A DNA stretch of 34,260 nt from an uncultured Eubacteriales bacterium. Its GTDB lineage: Bacteria; Bacillota; Clostridia; Oscillospirales; Acutalibacteraceae. Shown here one piece after another: positions 1 to 7,636 of this stretch. The notes beneath the pieces were generated by a model. It made no database searches, was not told the origin of the DNA, and saw only the letters and a list, made by a program, of their open reading frames with translations. The position numbers and the translations under genes were made by a program. The stretch spans positions 1-34,260 of the forward strand of contig ONLA01000006.1 in assembly GCA_900318495.1 (NCBI GenBank). The letters run 5' to 3'. Within the stretch, counting starts at the first letter, position 1. Every line of letters starts with the position of its first letter.

Positions 1-6
1 TTGTTG

Positions 7-35
7 GTGACAACCGCCTCGGAATATTGTATAAT
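7..35 (+). promoter_or_regulatory. Probable sigma-A-type promoter of the PP2C phosphatase gene
   Basis: A GTGACA -35-like element (7-12) lies 17 bases ahead of a perfect TATAAT (30-35). Transcription would start around position 42, just before the ribosome binding site GGGAGG (46-51), so the leader would be very short. Assigned by eye from spacing and consensus. Confidence 0.6.
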
Positions 36-58
36 AATGATAATCGGGAGGGGTGCGT

Positions 59-1645
59 ATGAAATCTTCTATATTCAAAAAGGTAGCGCTTTGGCTGCTG
101 ATTATCATTACCGCTGTTGAGGCTGTGATGCTTGTCGCTTTATACAACTATACATATAACACTATCGTTAACGAAGCGGCCGGGAATGTAACGAGCGCCG
201 CCCGTGCCACGGCGGATCATATCTATTACATAAATCCCGATAAACTTGTTGCCGGGTCTGATGACGAAAAGGACGCTGTAATCATTTTCACCAACGCCTG
301 TATTCAATATGATGTGGACGCCGTGTATCTTATTCTGCCTGATTTGAAGAACGGCAGCGCAAAATATATAGCGCACGGAATAAGCGCACACCAAGCCGAA
401 AGACAGGAAAGTGAGCTTTCAAATGATTTGAACGGTCAATACGTTGAGGGCGGCTTATCCGATGAAATGAAAAGAGCCTTTGCCGGCGACGACAGCGGTA
501 TCACCACCCATATCATAAACGGTGACGAAGACAAGCTGGTTTGCTATATGCCGGTTTGGTATTACAAAAACCCTGAAAGTGAAAATCCCGAAACGGAAAT
601 AAAATCACTCATCAGAGCCGAGATATCTATCGACAACTTAACAAGTGATTTTAATAAGAAATTCCGCGAATTTGCAATTATTATGGTTATAGTCACGCTG
701 ACGGTAGGTATCTCGGCGGCAGTCATCCTGTATTTCAGGGTATCGAAGCCGCTGAAAAAAATCAGCATGAGAATGAAGGGCTTTGTCTCAGACCGTGACT
801 CGGGATTTGAAAAGCTGCCTGTCAAGGGTAAGGACGAGCTTGCCGAAATGTCAGATTCCTTTAACACAATGGCTGAGGAGCTTGAGCAATACATTGATGA
901 CGTTGCGGAGCTGAACCGCCAAAAAGCCGAGCTGAACATTGCTCAAACCATTCAAATGGGCTTACTGGAACCGGACTCCTTTGAAAACGGCAAGGTAAAA
1001 ATCAACGCTTCGATGACGACCGCAAGGGTTGTCGGCGGCGATTTGTATGATTATCATATATTGGATAACGGCAGCGTTTTTGTCGCAATCGGAGACGTTT
1101 CGGGCAAGGGTATCACCGCCGCGCTGTTTATGGCACGCGCGATAACTCTGCTGAACAACTACGCAAAGCTCGGTTACTCTCCCGCAAAAATGCTGTTTGA
1201 ATTTAATAACAATCTTGCGGCTCATAATCCGAATATGATGTTTATTACGGCATTTGTCGCAGTGTACAATCCGAAAACGGAAGAATTGATCTACTCTAAC
1301 GCAGGTCATAACTATCCGTATATCATATCAGACAAGCTGACCGCGCTGAATACTGAAAACGGTATTATGGCAGGCTCGTTTGAAGATGTTGAGTTCCCCG
1401 AATACACGGTTAAAATGAAGCCCGGAGACTGCCTGTTTATGTATACCGACGGTGTAACGGAAGCGGAGAACAAAAGCGGCGGGCTGTTCGGCGAAACGCG
1501 GCTGGAGGAAGTTTTGCGTAAAAACAAAGCCTGTGGTGCGGATAATCTGCTGAACGCCGTAACTTCGGAAATCAACGGCTTTGCCCGGGGAGCAGAGCAA
1601 TCGGACGATATGACAATGCTTACACTCCAAATCAAGCCCGGCTGA
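59..1645 (+). CDS. Membrane-anchored PP2C (RsbU/SpoIIE-type) serine phosphatase with HAMP domain
   Basis: This 528-residue protein has an N-terminal membrane helix (about residues 9-30), an extracytoplasmic region of roughly 170 residues, a second helix (about 205-227), a HAMP linker (about 228-285), a short helical segment and a C-terminal PP2C domain. Metal-binding motifs of the SpoIIE/RsbU class are visible: GGDLYDY (326-332), GDVSGKG (345-351), an AGHNYPY block, YTDGVTEAE and a late SDDMT. Family members dephosphorylate anti-sigma-factor antagonists and so free a sigma factor; here an outside signal would act through HAMP. I chose ATG 59 over GTG 53 because GGGAGG (46-51) gives 7-base spacing. 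No anti-sigma factor, STAS protein or sigma factor lies nearby, so the target is unknown. The domain call is firm; the signal and partner are not. Confidence 0.9.
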   Translation: MKSSIFKKVALWLLIIITAVEAVMLVALYNYTYNTIVNEAAGNVTSAARATADHIYYINPDKLVAGSDDEKDAVIIFTNACIQYDVDAVYLILPDLKNGSAKYIAHGISAHQAERQESELSNDLNGQYVEGGLSDEMKRAFAGDDSGITTHIINGDEDKLVCYMPVWYYKNPESENPETEIKSLIRAEISIDNLTSDFNKKFREFAIIMVIVTLTVGISAAVILYFRVSKPLKKISMRMKGFVSDRDSGFEKLPVKGKDELAEMSDSFNTMAEELEQYIDDVAELNRQKAELNIAQTIQMGLLEPDSFENGKVKINASMTTARVVGGDLYDYHILDNGSVFVAIGDVSGKGITAALFMARAITLLNNYAKLGYSPAKMLFEFNNNLAAHNPNMMFITAFVAVYNPKTEELIYSNAGHNYPYIISDKLTALNTENGIMAGSFEDVEFPEYTVKMKPGDCLFMYTDGVTEAENKSGGLFGETRLEEVLRKNKACGADNLLNAVTSEINGFARGAEQSDDMTMLTLQIKPG

Positions 1646-1679
1646 TAAACAGCACATTTGTTTCTTTATCGGCATCGCC

Positions 1680-1701
1680 CTAACGGAAAAGTTAGTTTTT
1701 T
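1680..1701 (+). terminator. Possible weak terminator after the PP2C phosphatase gene
   Basis: CTAAC (1680-1684) and GTTAG (1691-1695) can pair across a GGAAAA loop, followed by six T residues. The stem is only 5 bp, so efficiency is doubtful, but it stands 35 bases after the stop codon. Confidence 0.4.
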
Positions 1702-1711
1702 GACAAACTGC

Positions 1712-1736
1712 AAGGCGTACCAAAGCGGTACGCCTT
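1712..1736. terminator. Hairpin between convergent genes, possible terminator
   Basis: A perfect 10-bp stem (1712-1721 with 1727-1736) and 5-base loop lies between the convergent PP2C phosphatase and PAP2 genes. Neither strand has a clean T-tract after it, so it may work only weakly or protect a 3' end. Confidence 0.5.
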
Positions 1737-1755
1737 AAACCTTGTGTTATTAAAA

Positions 1756-2247
1756 TTAATTAATCAGCATAATCCAGCCTATGTCAACGCTTATTACCAT
1801 ACCGATTACTACGTCGCGGATAAAATGAGCGCCCGAAAGCACCCTTGACGCGCCGATAAGCAGCGACAAAAAGAGCATAAAAATGCCGAGCGGAAGGTTT
1901 ACCGACATAAACGCCATCGCGATTATAAACGTGCTTGCCGCGTGACGGCTGGGCATACTTTTCCCCTTGGTTTGTTTGTTAAAAACCGACTCCACTCCGT
2001 AAACCTCATACGGACGCTTTTCGTTGATAAGCACCCTGATGATTGTGGTGAAAATCAGCACGCCGAGCGGAAACAGAGTAATCTCTAAAATATTGCTCCG
2101 CTTGTATAACCAGCAGTATATTAACAGCGCGATGTAAGAGGCAAAAACAATGTTCGGCAGTATTTTATAAATTATAGTGAGCAAAAGGTTTGCTCTTTGG
2201 TTGTTTTTAAAATAAGCGACCGTGCGCACATATCTTTCCCTGTTCAT
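1756..2247 (-). CDS. PAP2-family membrane phosphatase
   Basis: The 163-residue protein has about five hydrophobic segments and the three phosphatase motifs of the PAP2 superfamily: R71-x6-R78-P79 (Arg where Lys is usual), P99-S-R-H102 (usually PSGH), and S134-R135-x5-H141-x3-D145. Relatives dephosphorylate lipid phosphates such as undecaprenyl or phosphatidylglycerol phosphates at the membrane; the substrate cannot be read from sequence. It is the last gene of a minus-strand run after the ylbJ-like and asnB genes, 21 bases behind asnB. The start is uncertain: GGAG sits only one base before ATG 2247, whereas an in-frame GTG at 2229 has AGGG at a better distance. Either start keeps all motifs. 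Confidence 0.85.
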   Translation of the reverse strand: MNRERYVRTVAYFKNNQRANLLLTIIYKILPNIVFASYIALLIYCWLYKRSNILEITLFPLGVLIFTTIIRVLINEKRPYEVYGVESVFNKQTKGKSMPSRHAASTFIIAMAFMSVNLPLGIFMLFLSLLIGASRVLSGAHFIRDVVIGMVISVDIGWIMLIN

Positions 2248-2268
2248 ACTCCTATCATAACACAGCTA

Positions 2269-4101
2269 TTAAATTATTTCAACCTTATATTTTTCAAACC
2301 AGTAATCAAGCTCAATAATATACGCGAGAATCTGAGGAGCCTTCATAAGCTGGCCGTACCACGGCGACACCACCGAATCAGGATTTTGAATAATTTGTTC
2401 AACGCCGCTTTTGCTGAGCAGTCCGGTTAACTGATTATTCTTTTTAAGAATATTTTTTACCCTTTCCGCGCAGGCATTAAAGTATTCCGGGTTGTGAGTT
2501 TTCGGGTACGGGCTTTTTTTGCGCCATACAATTTCCTTGGGCAAAATCTCCTCAAAAGCCTTGCGCACAATGCCTTTTTCACGGCCGCCGTAAGCCTTTA
2601 ATTTCCACGGCATATTAAAGGCGTAATCAACCAGGCGGTAATCGCAAAACGGCACCCTTACTTCAAGTCCGCTGAACATCGAGCAACGGTCCTTGCGCTC
2701 CAGCAGGCACTGCATAAACCAGTAAAAGTTCAGCGCGAACATCTCGCGCATACGGCTTTCAAGCCTGCTTTCGCCCTTTAGCTTAGGCACGGCTTTTACG
2801 GTGTCAAGGTAACGCTGGCGGACATATTCCTCGCCGTTTTTCAGCACGCCGTCTTTAAGTATTCCACGGCGGACATCCTGCGAAGGCGACCACGGAAAGC
2901 AGTCCTCAAACAGAATTTCTTCGTTAAAATACCACGGATAACCTCCGAAAAGCTCGTCGGCACATTCGCCGGACAGCGCGACGGTGTAATCCTTTTTAAT
3001 TTCGCGGCAAAACAGAAGAAGCGACGAATCAACGTCCGCGTAGCCCGGCAGGTCGCGCGCTTCAACGCTGTCGTAAAGCGCGTCGGCAAGCAGAGTGTTG
3101 TCAAGCACAATTTCGTTGTGTTTTACGCCCGCGTTTTTTACCATAAGCTGAATAAACTCATAATCAGGAGTCGGCTGAAAACGGCTTTTTGTAAAATACC
3201 TGCGGTTGTCGCGGTATTCAACCGAGAAGGTGTTTATTTTTCCGAGTTTGCGCGCGCGGTGATATTCGGCGGCGGTTTTTACAATTATACTGCTGTCCAG
3301 TCCGCCCGAAAGAAAAAAGCACATCGGAACGTCGCTTACAAGCTGTCGCTCAATCGCGTCGGTCAGCAAATACCGCGTCTTTTCAATGGTCTGCGCTTCG
3401 GTTTCGCCGTGCTCGTGAGCTTCAAGCGAAAAGTAAGTCCTGCGTCTGAGCCTGCCGTTTTTGTAAAGTGCGCATTCGCCGGGATTCAGCTCGTGAACAC
3501 CCTTAAAAACGCCGCAGGACGGAGTGCGCGACGGTCCCAAAAAGAATAATTCGTTAAGTCCCTGCTCGTCAATCTGCGGTTTTACCATGCCGCTGGCAAG
3601 CAGGGCTTTTATTTCGGAGCCGAACACCAGTCCGCCGTTGTATTCGCTGTAAAACAGCGGTTTTACGCCGATTCTGTCACGGCAGAAAAACACGCTTTTG
3701 TCATCGGAACGGAATAGCGCGAAGGCAAAAATTCCGTTCAGCTTTTCGGGCGCGTTTTCGCCGTAGTGAATACACGCCTTCAACACAACCTCGGTGTCAC
3801 TGTGCCCCCTAAAGTGAAAGCCTGCCGCTTTAAGCCCGGCTCTGAGCTCGGGCGCGTTGTAAAGCTCGCCGTTGTAAACAATAACATATGTCACTCCGTC
3901 ACGGCTGACCGCCATCGGCTGTTTTCCGTTTTCGCGGTCAATAACCGCCAGCCTGCGGTGAATCAGCGCCGTGCCGCCGTTTACGTAAATTCCGTTTTCG
4001 TCGGGGCCGCGGCGTTCAAGCGTTTCCGACATCCTGTTAAGCGCGTTAATCCGCTCAATCATTTTGCAGTCCTGTTCAATCCAACCTGCGATTCCGCACA
4101 T
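2269..4101 (-). CDS. asnB: Asparagine synthase (glutamine-hydrolysing)
   Basis: The product converts aspartate, glutamine and ATP to asparagine. At 610 residues it has the normal family architecture: an N-terminal Ntn-type glutaminase domain with nucleophile Cys2 (start MCGIAGW, with RRGPDENG about 31-38 and YNGELYN about 76-82) and a C-terminal synthetase domain with the pyrophosphate loop SGGLDSS at 265-271. GGAGG precedes ATG 4101 by about 8 bases and lies in the 4-base gap to the upstream ylbJ-like gene, so the two are probably co-transcribed. Some AsnB paralogues amidate cell-wall precursors or act in spore formation; the ylbJ neighbour makes a sporulation-time role conceivable, but that is inference. 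Confidence 0.93.
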   Translation of the reverse strand: MCGIAGWIEQDCKMIERINALNRMSETLERRGPDENGIYVNGGTALIHRRLAVIDRENGKQPMAVSRDGVTYVIVYNGELYNAPELRAGLKAAGFHFRGHSDTEVVLKACIHYGENAPEKLNGIFAFALFRSDDKSVFFCRDRIGVKPLFYSEYNGGLVFGSEIKALLASGMVKPQIDEQGLNELFFLGPSRTPSCGVFKGVHELNPGECALYKNGRLRRRTYFSLEAHEHGETEAQTIEKTRYLLTDAIERQLVSDVPMCFFLSGGLDSSIIVKTAAEYHRARKLGKINTFSVEYRDNRRYFTKSRFQPTPDYEFIQLMVKNAGVKHNEIVLDNTLLADALYDSVEARDLPGYADVDSSLLLFCREIKKDYTVALSGECADELFGGYPWYFNEEILFEDCFPWSPSQDVRRGILKDGVLKNGEEYVRQRYLDTVKAVPKLKGESRLESRMREMFALNFYWFMQCLLERKDRCSMFSGLEVRVPFCDYRLVDYAFNMPWKLKAYGGREKGIVRKAFEEILPKEIVWRKKSPYPKTHNPEYFNACAERVKNILKKNNQLTGLLSKSGVEQIIQNPDSVVSPWYGQLMKAPQILAYIIELDYWFEKYKVEII

Positions 4102-4105
4102 AAAA

Positions 4106-5191
4106 TTACCTCCGAAAAAGTGAGTGTGATTTATTTAAATTCTTAACCGATATTAAAAAACAGACCGCTACCGCCACAAGCATCGCGCCCGAAAACACGC
4201 TTCCGCCGTAAACCGTGCCGGGCGCGCGGCTTTGTGTTGAAAAAACCTGAGCCGGTACCGGAAAAGCCGTTATGATAATACGTGTAAACAGCGCGGTCAG
4301 AAGACCTTGCAAAATTCTGAAAACGAAAAATAACGCCTTGTTAACCCTGACCTCGCCCAAAACGGCGAAAATTTGAAAGTGAACGCAAATTCCTCCGAAG
4401 CCTATCGCGAACGCCGCCGCGTCAAGTCCGAGCTTGCCCGAAAGCTCGCTTACGCCGCCGCAAACCTCGAGCGTCAGTGTCAGCGCGTCGCGCAAAAAGC
4501 CGCTTTTTACCGCGCCGCCAAGCACCGCGTTTGCCGAACAGAACACTACAACAAACCCTATCATCACAGCCATCGCTTTTGAAGCCGAATAAACCGCTTC
4601 GGTAACAGCCTGAGAAAAAGGCAGGGAGGCGGATTTTATTTCTTTATTAGAAATATCGAACTCTCCCCGGCACAAAAACCTCGAGCCCGCGCCGAGCAGC
4701 ACTGCGGCGGTGCTTTGCGCAATCAGCAAATACACGCCTGTTTTCGCGTTTGAGTACACTCCCAAGCCAACAAAGCTAATTAAAAAGCCGGGACCCGCTC
4801 CGACCGAAAACAGCGCGGCGCGCTTCGCCTCTTCTATGCTTAATTCTCCACGGGAATAAAGAGAGCGTATTCCGGCGGCGCCCACAGGGTAACCGCCGAT
4901 CAGACTCAGCATAAACACGGGCGCGAAGCTTCCGCCAAGCCCGAACAAAAGCCGCGAGGGCTTGTTAAGCAGCTTGCCTGCCGAGGCACAAAAGCCGGTG
5001 CTTATCAAAAGCTTTACCGCCGCCATAAACGGAAAAAGTGACGGAACCAAAGCGTTCAGGCACAGCCTGATTCCGTTTGCAGCACCTTCTCTGCCGTTTT
5101 CGGCGTATACAATCATAAGCGCCGTGAACGCTGCCGCCGCGACTCCTGCCGCGATTTTAAAAATTCCTTTGCCGTAAGCCTTCAGATACAT
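4106..5191 (-). CDS. ylbJ: YlbJ-like sporulation integral membrane protein
   Basis: A 361-residue polytopic membrane protein with about eight hydrophobic segments and the nucleoside-recognition/Gate-like signature of the YlbJ family: LVPSLFPFMA near residue 50, SLIGGYPVGA near 95 and GAGPGFLISFVG near 133. In Bacillus subtilis YlbJ (SpoVV) is made in the mother cell and is needed for dipicolinic acid transport across the outer forespore membrane. The family call rests on these motifs and on divergence from yqfC/yqfD, two other sporulation genes. The start ATG 5191 has GGTG five bases ahead. It heads the minus-strand run that continues into asnB with a 4-base gap. Confidence 0.85.
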   Translation of the reverse strand: MYLKAYGKGIFKIAAGVAAAAFTALMIVYAENGREGAANGIRLCLNALVPSLFPFMAAVKLLISTGFCASAGKLLNKPSRLLFGLGGSFAPVFMLSLIGGYPVGAAGIRSLYSRGELSIEEAKRAALFSVGAGPGFLISFVGLGVYSNAKTGVYLLIAQSTAAVLLGAGSRFLCRGEFDISNKEIKSASLPFSQAVTEAVYSASKAMAVMIGFVVVFCSANAVLGGAVKSGFLRDALTLTLEVCGGVSELSGKLGLDAAAFAIGFGGICVHFQIFAVLGEVRVNKALFFVFRILQGLLTALFTRIIITAFPVPAQVFSTQSRAPGTVYGGSVFSGAMLVAVAVCFLISVKNLNKSHSLFRR

Positions 5192-5205
5192 TCAATCACC
5201 AATAA

Positions 5206-5234
5206 TATATATGAGCCCGCCTGCATAATAATTA
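5206..5234 (-). promoter_or_regulatory. Possible sigma-E-like promoter of the ylbJ-like gene
   Basis: On the minus strand TAATTAT (5228-5234) lies 14 bases before CATATATA (5206-5213). The spacing and elements resemble the sigma-E pattern (KMATATT, 14 bases, CATAYAHT) with mismatches. The region is AT-rich, so a chance match is possible; sigma-E control of ylbJ in B. subtilis motivates the call. Confidence 0.3.
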
Positions 5235-5252
5235 TTAATCGAGGTGATTTTT

Positions 5253-5495
5253 TTGAAGGATACGGACAGAATTTCTTTTGATATGGGCGACGCTCCGCTT
5301 ATAGAAATGACCTCCAACCGCCGCATTACGGTTGAAGGCTCAACGGGAATACTTCATTACGAAGCCGAAAACATAAAAATAAACACCAACACCATTATTA
5401 TTTCCTTTTGCGGAAGGGGACTGCGTGTACGGTGCATATCCTGCTCCTGTGTTGAGGTCGAGGGCTTTGTGAGCAAGGTTGAGTTTATTACATGA
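5253..5495 (+). CDS. yqfC: YqfC/YabP-family sporulation protein
   Basis: An 80-residue protein of the YabP/YqfC family, with the typical middle segment in which a hydrophobic strand-rich core carries the pattern ISFCGRGL and ends in VEGFVSKVEF. YqfC in B. subtilis is a sigma-E-controlled sporulation protein of unclear biochemistry, encoded just before yqfD as here. I chose the TTG at 5253 because GAGGTG (5241-5246) lies 6 bases ahead; the in-frame GTG at 5244 would sit inside that ribosome binding site. Nine bases separate its stop from the yqfD start, so the pair is translationally linked. Confidence 0.85.
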   Translation: MKDTDRISFDMGDAPLIEMTSNRRITVEGSTGILHYEAENIKINTNTIIISFCGRGLRVRCISCSCVEVEGFVSKVEFIT

Positions 5496-5504
5496 GGTGA
5501 GTTG

Positions 5505-6686
5505 ATGCTTAACGGAATTTTCCGCTTTATTAAAGGAAACGTCTGCTTTGAGGGCGAGGGGAAGTTCCCGGAAAGGTTTTTGAATCTTACGGTGCGTTCC
5601 GGCATTAATTTGTGGAACGCACGCCCGTCAAAAAAAGGCATAAGCGGCTGTATGTCGGCGTCGGATTACCGGAAAATCCGTCCGGTGGCGAAAAAATCGC
5701 GGCTTAGGCTGCGCGTTACAAAAAAGCGCGGACTGCCGTTTATAATCGCGAAATACAGGCACCGCAAGGGACTGTTCGCAGGCGCGGCGGCAGGAACCGC
5801 GCTGATAATTTTTTTGTCGTGCTTTGTGTGGACAATCGAAATCAACGGCTGCGAAACGGTCAGCGAAGCGCGTCTTATCAGCGTTCTGTCGGAAAACGGG
5901 CTAAGCCGGGGCAGCCTGCGCCAAGGCCTTGACGTCAGCAAAATTAAGCGTGACACCCTTCTCAGGGTTGACGAGCTGGGCTGGATGAGCATTAACCTTT
6001 CGGGCGGCAGGGCAGTGGTAGAGGTTCGTGAAAAGGCGAAAAAGCCGGAAATCAACACCCACGCCAAGCCGTGCAATATCAAGGCGTCCTTCGACGGAAT
6101 CATAACGGACTGCAAGGTGCGCAACGGCACCCTGACAGTAACCAAGGGCAGCGGCGTGTTAAAGGGTGAAATGCTTGTCAGCGGAGTGGTCGGCTCTGAG
6201 CAAAACACAGTTCGATATATTTGCGCAGACGCGGATATTTTTGCGGATGTTAGTTCTGAAAAGGAATTATACTTCCCGAAATCCTTTAACTATAATTCTT
6301 TAGAGGAAAATAAAGCCGAACGCAGCCGGTTGTTTTTGTTTAATTTCAGTCTGCCGTGCAATATGGCGTACCAAAGCTTCGGTTCGGCGGTCTATACCGA
6401 CAGCACCCAAAGCCTTGTTTTAAACGGCGTAAAGCTTCCCCTGGGTCTGAAAACCGAAACAGCGAGAGAGGTTTCGGAAAAAACCGTTACGCCCGGCAAA
6501 AAGCAGGTTCGCGCCGCCGCCGAAAATCAGCTCGCGCTGTACGAGGCGTTTGAAAAGGGCGGCAGCGTTAAGGTGAAAAGGGAATTGAAACTCACTGAGG
6601 ATAAAAGTGGGTATTATTGCGCGGCAAAGTATATTTTTAATGAAAATATCGCAAAGACTGTTGATTTCACGGTGAACGGAGAGTAA
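5505..6686 (+). CDS. yqfD: Sporulation protein YqfD
   Basis: The 393-residue protein is close to the length of B. subtilis YqfD. It has a basic N-terminal cytosolic part with many Arg/Lys around residues 60-90, a single membrane helix (about 88-110, rich in Ala/Gly/Ile/Leu), then a long extracytoplasmic part beginning with a POTRA-like segment where ISVLSENGL and a conserved GW/S motif are seen. YqfD works in the mother cell during engulfment-stage sporulation; its molecular role is not established. ATG 5505 is preferred to TTG 5502 because GAGGTG (5494-5499) is five bases upstream. In many relatives phoH follows yqfD; here ymdB does. Confidence 0.87.
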   Translation: MLNGIFRFIKGNVCFEGEGKFPERFLNLTVRSGINLWNARPSKKGISGCMSASDYRKIRPVAKKSRLRLRVTKKRGLPFIIAKYRHRKGLFAGAAAGTALIIFLSCFVWTIEINGCETVSEARLISVLSENGLSRGSLRQGLDVSKIKRDTLLRVDELGWMSINLSGGRAVVEVREKAKKPEINTHAKPCNIKASFDGIITDCKVRNGTLTVTKGSGVLKGEMLVSGVVGSEQNTVRYICADADIFADVSSEKELYFPKSFNYNSLEENKAERSRLFLFNFSLPCNMAYQSFGSAVYTDSTQSLVLNGVKLPLGLKTETAREVSEKTVTPGKKQVRAAAENQLALYEAFEKGGSVKVKRELKLTEDKSGYYCAAKYIFNENIAKTVDFTVNGE

Positions 6687-6744
6687 AATAATAATGGTAA
6701 TTATCAAACAGCTCTTTATCCACTTTGACCAACGGAGGTTTATT

Positions 6745-7518
6745 ATGAGAATACTTTGCATAGGCGACGTGGTGGGCAGCATCGGCTGCAAATTCCTGCG
6801 TTCAAAGCTGCCCGCGCTCAAAAAGGTTATGGGCATAGATTTTGTAATATGCAACGGCGAAAACTCCGCCGACGGCAACGGGATAACTCCGTCGTCCGCA
6901 AAATTTTTGTTCGACAGCGGCGTTGACGCGATAACGCTGGGCAACCACGCATTTCGCCGCAGGGAGGCGTTCGATTACCTTGACGAAAGCCCTTTTGTGG
7001 CGCGTCCGCTCAACTTCCCTCCGGGCACAACCCCCGGGCACGGAATAATCAACGTTGACACCGGCAGGCGAATAATCACCGTAATAAACCTTATGGGCAA
7101 TATAAACATCGAAGGCGGCCTTGCCTGCGCTTTTGAAACCGCCGACCGCGCAATCAAAGAAGCAGAGGGCAAGATAATAATAGTTGATTTTCACGCCGAA
7201 ACCACCAGCGAAAAGCGCGCGCTCGGATATTACCTTGACGGACGTGTTACGGCGGTTTTCGGAACCCACACCCACGTTCAAACGTCCGACGCGCAGGTTT
7301 TGCCCAAGGGTACGGGCTACATTACCGACGCCGGAATGACCGGAACAATCCACTCCGTGCTCGGCGTAAAAACTGAAATTATAATAGAAAAGCTTAAAAC
7401 AAAGCTTCCTCAGCGGTTTGACCTCGCAAGCGGCGATTGTAAGCTTGAAGCGGTGCTCTTTGACGCGGACGAAAAGAGCGGACTCTGCAAAAGTGCTGAA
7501 AGTATACGCATTGAATAG
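6745..7518 (+). CDS. ymdB: YmdB-type metallophosphoesterase (2',3'-cyclic nucleotide phosphodiesterase family)
   Basis: A 257-residue calcineurin-like phosphoesterase of the TIGR00282/YmdB family. Metal ligands are evident: GD near residue 8, NGEN near 37, GNHAF near 69, FHAE near 150 and GTHTH near 174. B. subtilis YmdB hydrolyses 2',3'-cAMP and influences sporulation versus biofilm gene expression. ATG 6745 with GGAGG (6734-6738) at 6-base spacing fixes the start; an upstream in-frame GTG at 6694 has no comparable site. It lies 58 bases after yqfD, with no terminator seen between them, so it may share the sporulation transcript. Confidence 0.9.
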   Translation: MRILCIGDVVGSIGCKFLRSKLPALKKVMGIDFVICNGENSADGNGITPSSAKFLFDSGVDAITLGNHAFRRREAFDYLDESPFVARPLNFPPGTTPGHGIINVDTGRRIITVINLMGNINIEGGLACAFETADRAIKEAEGKIIIVDFHAETTSEKRALGYYLDGRVTAVFGTHTHVQTSDAQVLPKGTGYITDAGMTGTIHSVLGVKTEIIIEKLKTKLPQRFDLASGDCKLEAVLFDADEKSGLCKSAESIRIE

Positions 7519-7551
7519 GTAATTTTTTACCAATTATCTAACAAATAGCTA

Positions 7552-7580
7552 TTGAAAAATTTTGCGGAAAAATGTATAAT
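7552..7580 (+). promoter_or_regulatory. Probable sigma-A-type promoter of fakA
   Basis: TTGAAA (7552-7557) and a perfect TATAAT (7575-7580) are separated by exactly 17 bases, 56 bases ahead of the fakA start. Confidence 0.75.
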
Positions 7581-7611
7581 GATACTGTATGAAATTGTGT
7601 ATCAGTATCAT
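7579..7611. repeat. Inverted repeat in the fakA leader
   Basis: ATGATACTG (7579-7587) and CAGTATCAT (7603-7611) form perfect 9-base arms around a 15-base centre. The left arm overlaps the end of the -10 element and the right arm lies in the transcribed leader, a typical place for a repressor operator or a leader hairpin. It does not match the FapR or FabT sites I know. Confidence 0.6.
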
Positions 7612-7636
7612 CAGTACATAAAAAGGATGTGCATTT

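Noticed and set aside
1680-1695. CTAAC-N6-GTTAG before the PAP2 gene as a fourth feo-type operator
   Set aside because: The arms are in the opposite order to the feo sites and a T-tract follows, so a terminator hairpin explains it better.
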